From Treponema sp. (lineage in GTDB: Bacteria > Spirochaetota > Spirochaetia > Treponematales > Treponemataceae): a stretch of 36,211 nt of DNA. The position numbers were made by a program, and so were the translations under genes. The stretch is taken from assembly GCA_016296205.1 (NCBI GenBank), contig JAEDJS010000011.1, positions 1 to 36,211 of the forward strand. The letters run 5' to 3'. The notes under the pieces were generated by a model. That model saw only the letters and a program-made list of their open reading frames with translations, was not told the DNA's origin and made no database searches. Positions 31,938 to 36,211 of this stretch are shown here, in pieces (the stretch's first letter is position 1; every line of letters begins with the position of its first letter).

Positions 31938-32741
31938 ATGGAATACAAATTTGATGCTGCCAGGGAAGCTGCTAATATTAAACAGCATATGACAGGTTAT
32001 TTTAGTTCGATTTATTGTACTAAAGCAATTGTTGGTGTTAGTGGAGGTAAAGATTCTGCTGTTACATTAAAACTTGCCTGTGATGTTTTGGGAAAAGAAA
32101 ATGTTCTTGGGGTTATGATGCCTAATGGTTACCAGAAAGATATTAGTGATTCAAAAAAGGTAATTGAATTCTGCGGATGTCCTTCTGTAGAAATCAACAT
32201 AGCAGAAGCTTATAATGGACTTGTTGCAGCATTTGAAAAATCCGGAAAATCTCCTTTGGAATTTAAAACTTTCAGAACAAATACTCCGGCCCGTATCAGA
32301 ATGACAACTTTGTATGGTCTTAGTGCAATTGAGGGTGGACTTGTTCTTAATACATGTAATCTGTCGGAAGATTGTGCGCCTGGAAATTACAGTACTCTTT
32401 TTGGAGACAATGCCGGTTCTTATTCAACTTTGCAGGGATTTACTGTAACAGAAGTGCGGGCAATTGGTGATGTTCTTGGAATGCCTGTTGATCTTGTTCA
32501 TAAAACACCTGATGATGGAATGTGCGGTTTTAGTGATGAAGAAAATATTTCAAGACAGACAGGAATTAACGGTTTTACTTATCAGCGGTTTGATCGTCTG
32601 ATTAGAATGCTTGACCATGATTTTAATCCTGAAGAAGTGGCTGTTTTGAGAAAAGGTTTTACTGGTGGAAAATTTAAAAACGAAATCGTGAGGATTCCCC
32701 ATTATGTTCCTGATTTGCCGAACTTTTTTGAATCCAACTGA
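31938..32741 (+). CDS. nadE: Ammonia-dependent NAD synthetase
   Basis: 267 aa. It converts deamido-NAD plus ammonia to NAD with ATP; cytoplasmic. The PP-loop is VGVSGGKDSAV (near residue 34), and NTCNLSEDCAPGNYST and KTPDDGMCGFSDEE are NadE-like stretches. No N-terminal glutaminase (nitrilase) domain is present, so free ammonia should be its nitrogen source. That fits its sharing of a leader type with glutamine synthetase and the ammonium transporter. The start at 31938 has GGAGG five bases upstream; an in-frame ATG at 31902 falls inside the terminator hairpin and is rejected. uvrC converges from the other strand. Confidence 0.9.
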   Translation: MEYKFDAAREAANIKQHMTGYFSSIYCTKAIVGVSGGKDSAVTLKLACDVLGKENVLGVMMPNGYQKDISDSKKVIEFCGCPSVEINIAEAYNGLVAAFEKSGKSPLEFKTFRTNTPARIRMTTLYGLSAIEGGLVLNTCNLSEDCAPGNYSTLFGDNAGSYSTLQGFTVTEVRAIGDVLGMPVDLVHKTPDDGMCGFSDEENISRQTGINGFTYQRFDRLIRMLDHDFNPEEVAVLRKGFTGGKFKNEIVRIPHYVPDLPNFFESN

Positions 32742-32748
32742 TATTTTT

Positions 32749-32786
32749 GTGTATTTTTTGTGTATTTTTTGTGTATTTTTTGTGTT
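32749..32786. repeat. 11-bp tandem repeat, T-rich
   Basis: GTGTATTTTTT repeated three times plus GTGT, filling the 43-bp gap between the convergent nadE and uvrC genes and touching the uvrC stop. The T-runs may help termination of nadE; a length-variable tract is possible. Confidence 0.9.
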
Positions 32787-34758
32787 AAATTTCCTCATCG
32801 TTGGCAACTTCCAGCGCAAGTTCTGCAAGATCGAAAATCTCCTTTTTGCGGGCTGCTTTTTCTGCAGTAGTTCCAGGCAGTTGAAGTGAAAGTTTCTGTT
32901 TTGATTGTTTTGATTTCTGCTGTTCAAGAAGCTGTTTGCCGCTGGAAAGAATTTCTTCTGCTTTTTGCTGAGGGATGTGCATCAGGTCCATAAGTTCTTC
33001 AACTGTGGCATTTCCGAAATTTTCCAGTGTGGTATAACGCTTGAGGAGTAATGTTTCTCTTGCTTTTCCAATTCCAGGAATTTTGCTGAAGGGAGATACT
33101 GTGTTTTCTTTAGTTCTAAGTTCCTGGTTGCATCTTGTGGCAAAACGGTGGGTTTCGTCTCTAACTCTTTGCAGAAGCCTTAATGCGTCGCTTCTTTTTG
33201 GGAGACAGATTGGTTCATTTATTCCAGGCCTGTAAATCTCTTCATCTCTTTTTGCAAGTCCTGCAATTGGTATATCGATTCCCAATTCATTTATGCTGGC
33301 TCTAACTGCGTTTACCTGACCAATACCACCGTCTATAAGCAGCAGGTCTGGCAATTCCTTTTTTTCTCTGATGAGTCTTGAATAACGGCGGTGAGTTGCT
33401 TCCCTCATGCTGGCAAAGTCATCAATATATCCGTCTGTAGTTTTAAGCCTGAAATATCTGTAATTTTTCTTATCCGGGTTTCCATCCCAGAAACTGATGA
33501 GTGACGCAACTGGAAATTTTCCTCCGATGTGGGCAATATCAAAACCTTCTATGCGGCGGGGGAGTTTGTCCAGATTAAGCAGATTTTTAAGTTCTTCAAG
33601 AGCAGGAATGTCTTTTTGTTCTCTTCTGCGGCGGATAATATCTTCTTTTGCGTTTGACTGAGCCATATTGAGGGCCGCTGCATGAAGTGAGGAATTTTCG
33701 ATTTTGTCTGTTACCAGATTGATTTTTGTTTCTGCTTTTAAAACTTCTCCAAAATACTGTTCCATTATTTCCAGGTTTGTCTGAGTGCTTACATAGATAT
33801 TTGGAGGAATTGATGAGGCGTTATCTTCTGTGTAAAATGCGGCAAGAAATTCTGGAATCAACTCTTCGTCTTCGCTCATGCTCACTGTTCTGTAGTTTTC
33901 ACGGCCCAGTAATTTGCCCCCCCGGATTTTAAGTACTGTAAAACTGATTTCTTCTCCGTCACGCCAGTATGCAACGTAATCTCTGTCTTTATTGTCAAAA
34001 CCTTCTACTACATTCTGATTTTTTAGAATTTCCAGAGCTTTTAAACTGTCCCGTAACCTTGCGGCTTTTTCGAAGTTTAAATTTCTGGCAGCTTCTTTCA
34101 TCTGAGTTTTGATTTTTTCTGCTGTGTCTTCAGTTTTTCCCTCAAGTAGCATGCAGATTTCTTCGATAAATTCAGTATAGGTGGATTGGGTAATTTTTCC
34201 TGTACAAGGGGCCAGACATCTGCCTATGTGATAATACATGCAGGGAGTTGCTTTTTCACGGAATGTCCGGCAGTGGCGAATCGGATAAATTTCGTACAAA
34301 GCTTCTATAAAAGAATCCAGGGCAGTAGCGTCAGGGTAGGGACCAAAATATTTTGAACCATCCTGAATAACGCTTCTTGTTTTAAAGATTCTTGGAAATT
34401 TATCTCTGGTGATTCTGATTACTGGATATGATTTTCCGTCTTTTAAACAGATGTTGTACTTTGGAGAATATTTTTTGATTAAATTGTTTTCCAGCAGAAA
34501 TGCTTCGTACTCATTGTTTGTGGTAATGTATTCAATATATCTGGCATTACTTATTAAAAGTCGTGTCTTAATGTCTTTTTCGCCGGCAAAATATGATGAA
34601 AGTCTGTTTTTAAGATTTTTTGCTTTGCCAACGTAAATGACAGTGTCTTCATCATTGTGCCATAAATAAACGCCTGGTGATGAAGGTGCTTTTAGCGCAG
34701 TTTGATGCAGTATTTGACGTGGAGTTGATTCTGATGAAATATATTTTTGATCCGACAT
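32785..34758 (-). CDS. uvrC: Excinuclease ABC subunit C
   Basis: 657 aa from ATG 34758. It makes both incisions in nucleotide excision repair with UvrB. The N-terminal GIY-YIG nuclease (SSPGVYLWHNDEDTVIYVGK, then AKNLKNRLSSYF) is followed by FGPYPDATALDSFIEALYEI, a UvrB-binding UVR segment (KTQMKEAARNLNFEKAARLR), an RNase H-like endonuclease domain (GFDIAHIGGKFPVASLISFWDG; LLLIDGGIGQVNA) and helix-hairpin-helix motifs (FSKIPGIGKARETLLL). The C-terminal tail beyond the HhH is longer than usual and charged. The frame opens five codons further, to a TTG at 34773; ATG is preferred although its Shine-Dalgarno is weak. Confidence 0.96.
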   Translation of the reverse strand: MSDQKYISSESTPRQILHQTALKAPSSPGVYLWHNDEDTVIYVGKAKNLKNRLSSYFAGEKDIKTRLLISNARYIEYITTNNEYEAFLLENNLIKKYSPKYNICLKDGKSYPVIRITRDKFPRIFKTRSVIQDGSKYFGPYPDATALDSFIEALYEIYPIRHCRTFREKATPCMYYHIGRCLAPCTGKITQSTYTEFIEEICMLLEGKTEDTAEKIKTQMKEAARNLNFEKAARLRDSLKALEILKNQNVVEGFDNKDRDYVAYWRDGEEISFTVLKIRGGKLLGRENYRTVSMSEDEELIPEFLAAFYTEDNASSIPPNIYVSTQTNLEIMEQYFGEVLKAETKINLVTDKIENSSLHAAALNMAQSNAKEDIIRRRREQKDIPALEELKNLLNLDKLPRRIEGFDIAHIGGKFPVASLISFWDGNPDKKNYRYFRLKTTDGYIDDFASMREATHRRYSRLIREKKELPDLLLIDGGIGQVNAVRASINELGIDIPIAGLAKRDEEIYRPGINEPICLPKRSDALRLLQRVRDETHRFATRCNQELRTKENTVSPFSKIPGIGKARETLLLKRYTTLENFGNATVEELMDLMHIPQQKAEEILSSGKQLLEQQKSKQSKQKLSLQLPGTTAEKAARKKEIFDLAELALEVANDEEI

Positions 34759-34793
34759 TTTCTTGTTACTCAATAAGTGATTGTAATAATATC

Positions 34794-36211
34794 ATTAAAA
34801 AATCAATTTGTTTAGTGGTATGTATGGTTCTGATGGGGATTTCTGTTTTTGCTCAGCCTAGAACTTTAACACTTGGTGGAAAAAATAAATGGCCTGCAAT
34901 GAGTAAGATGGAAAATATTTCTGTTGGTAAAGGCCGCTTCGGATTTGATTCTCTTGAACTTTCTACAAATTCCAGAGTGGTAGATAATTATACAGATCTT
35001 CTTGTGGATTTTGAAAACGGCAGACAGATTGATGTTTCTGGAAATTATAAAATTACAGCAAACAGTATTGCCATCTCAAAAAAATCTATTATGGGAAAAG
35101 GTTCTGGTCTTGTCCGGGGTAATGGCGGATTAAGACTTCAGGGAAAACAGGGATCACTTTTTGGAACAGAAGGAAATACAGGCAGCTGGACAATTGAATT
35201 CTGGCTTAAACCAAGTATTGCAGAAAATGGTGAAATAATTTTTAACTGGCGGTCAAGCAGAACTGTGGCAGGTTATGCTCTTTACCAGATGATTAATGCA
35301 AGTTTTTTTAATAACCATGTTCAGTGGACTTTTGTAAATGTTTTTGACGGATATACTGATAATGGTGGTGAAGTAAAGTTAACAAGCTACCGAACAATTA
35401 TTCCTAATTTCTGGTCACGTCATTCAATTACCTTTGATGATGATTCAGGTTTTCTTGAGTACAGAATTGACGGCAAACTTGAAGCAATGGCTTACATCAC
35501 AAGCAATAAACGGGAACGTGGAGGTTCAATTTTCAATCCAAGACTTGGTGTTGTTGCGGATATTGAATTGTGCCCGAATTTTTCTGGCTTAGTTGACGAT
35601 TTTAGAATTCAGCGAAAAGTAGAAACAGACGGCAGTATGAATTATGACACTTACAGCAAAACCGGGGGACGTTTTGAAACACAACCTTTGCTTGTAACAG
35701 AAAGTGCGGTTCTTAATTCAATTTATGCCGAAACAAATATTCCTCCTCAGACAGACATCTGCTATTACGTAAGAAGCGGTGACAATTTCTATAACTGGAC
35801 AGATGAATATCCAAAATGGATACCAGTAGAAAATGGTCAGCCCATTAAAGGTGTAAAAGGCTTGTACTTCCAGATAGCAGTTGAACTTTTCCCAGATGGT
35901 GGCGGAATGAATACTCCAAGCATTACTCAACTTGATGTAAATTATACAGAGGTTCCTCTCCCTTTACCACCATTTAAAGTAAGTGCAACAGCTGGCGACG
36001 GTTGTGTAACTTTAAACTGGAATTATTCAGTTGATGATACTTGTGGCGGATATCTTGTTTATTATGGTGAACGTCCAGGGGAATATCTTGGCAGGGAAGC
36101 CTTTGAAGGCAATAGTCCTGTTAAAGTAGGCAATACTTGTTCCGTAAAATTAACTGGATTAAAGAATGGAAAAATTTATTATTTTGCAGTATGCTCCTAT
36201 TCAAGAATGAA
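34794..36211 (+). CDS. Secreted LamG-like and fibronectin type III protein (partial, 3' end off window)
   Basis: About 472 codons are in the window without a stop. From the codon at 34794 the product reads as a textbook signal peptide: basic KKS, then ICLVVCMVLMGISVFA, then QPRTL. However, that first codon is ATT. An ATG at 34734 would add 20 mostly polar residues and overlap uvrC head to head; ATG 34824 would leave a very short signal. The mature part has a LamG/concanavalin-A-like domain (GSWTIEFWLKPS near 35180, FLEYRIDGKLEAMAYI near 35455, VDDFRIQRK near 35596). A fibronectin type III domain follows (PPFKVSATAGDGCVTLNW near 35970, KLTGLKNGKIYYFAVCSYS at the edge). A surface or periplasmic binding role is inferred. 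Confidence 0.78.
   Translation, partial: MKKSICLVVCMVLMGISVFAQPRTLTLGGKNKWPAMSKMENISVGKGRFGFDSLELSTNSRVVDNYTDLLVDFENGRQIDVSGNYKITANSIAISKKSIMGKGSGLVRGNGGLRLQGKQGSLFGTEGNTGSWTIEFWLKPSIAENGEIIFNWRSSRTVAGYALYQMINASFFNNHVQWTFVNVFDGYTDNGGEVKLTSYRTIIPNFWSRHSITFDDDSGFLEYRIDGKLEAMAYITSNKRERGGSIFNPRLGVVADIELCPNFSGLVDDFRIQRKVETDGSMNYDTYSKTGGRFETQPLLVTESAVLNSIYAETNIPPQTDICYYVRSGDNFYNWTDEYPKWIPVENGQPIKGVKGLYFQIAVELFPDGGGMNTPSITQLDVNYTEVPLPLPPFKVSATAGDGCVTLNWNYSVDDTCGGYLVYYGERPGEYLGREAFEGNSPVKVGNTCSVKLTGLKNGKIYYFAVCSYSRM

Noticed and set aside
35718..35930. 70-codon minus-strand frame opposite the LamG/Fn3 gene
   Set aside because: The plus strand is open across the whole region with recognisable domains; this frame has no ribosome-binding site.

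Overview
The window looks like a chromosomal segment of a spirochaete, most likely a gut or rumen Treponema. The DNA is AT-rich. Lipoproteins carry short Ser-Cys lipoboxes. HprK and HPr sit side by side, and glutamine synthetase is the large type III form. Nothing points to a phage, plasmid or integrated element. The genus is an inference from gene content and style, not from a database search.

Positions 1-10100 (all minus strand) form a nitrogen-assimilation block: a partial ammonium transporter (amt), type III glutamine synthetase (glnN), carA, a carB gene fused in frame to dapF, a response-regulator-like ANTAR protein, and a short type I glutamine synthetase. A further ammonia-using gene, nadE, lies at 31938-32741 (plus). 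The untranslated leaders of amt, glnN, carA, the glnA-like gene and nadE share one architecture. A small hairpin has a six-base loop with A at position 1 and G at position 4. Its 3' arm is also the 5' arm of an intrinsic terminator that ends just before the gene. In four of the five leaders a good sigma-70 promoter places the transcript start right at that hairpin. ANTAR proteins are known to bind A1/G4 hexaloop hairpins and prevent termination, so this looks like a nitrogen regulon run by RNA antitermination from the ANTAR gene in the same block. That gene has a receiver domain without the phosphoacceptor Asp. This is the main discovery candidate of the window.

Positions 10113-16480 hold a LysM/M23 peptidase, rlmE, and a TolC / adaptor / ABC ATPase / FtsX-type permease efflux operon. 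Positions 16609-22483 carry cysE, a NusG-II-domain protein, radA, hprK, HPr, lexA, holA and a YdbC/PC4-like protein, packed tightly in one direction. Positions 22585-24283 encode a lipoprotein and a LysM-like secreted protein ending at a strong terminator. Positions 24496-31469 hold an SDR oxidoreductase, a cytidylate-kinase-like protein, a membrane protein, a divergent beta-barrel/metallophosphoesterase pair, a CDP-alcohol phosphatidyltransferase and an ABC-F ATPase. The rest contains tRNA-Lys(TTT), a GC-rich folded repeat-like element, nadE, uvrC, and a partial LamG/Fn3 surface or periplasmic protein running off the end.

Several genes (the TolC-like gene, cysE, hprK, pgsA, ABC-F) have a -10 box 6-7 bases before the ATG and no Shine-Dalgarno sequence, which suggests frequent leaderless transcription. 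Other oddities are the loss of the first catalytic Cys in the fused DapF domain, 16-bp tandem palindromes behind the carA promoter, and a possible ATT start codon on the last gene.
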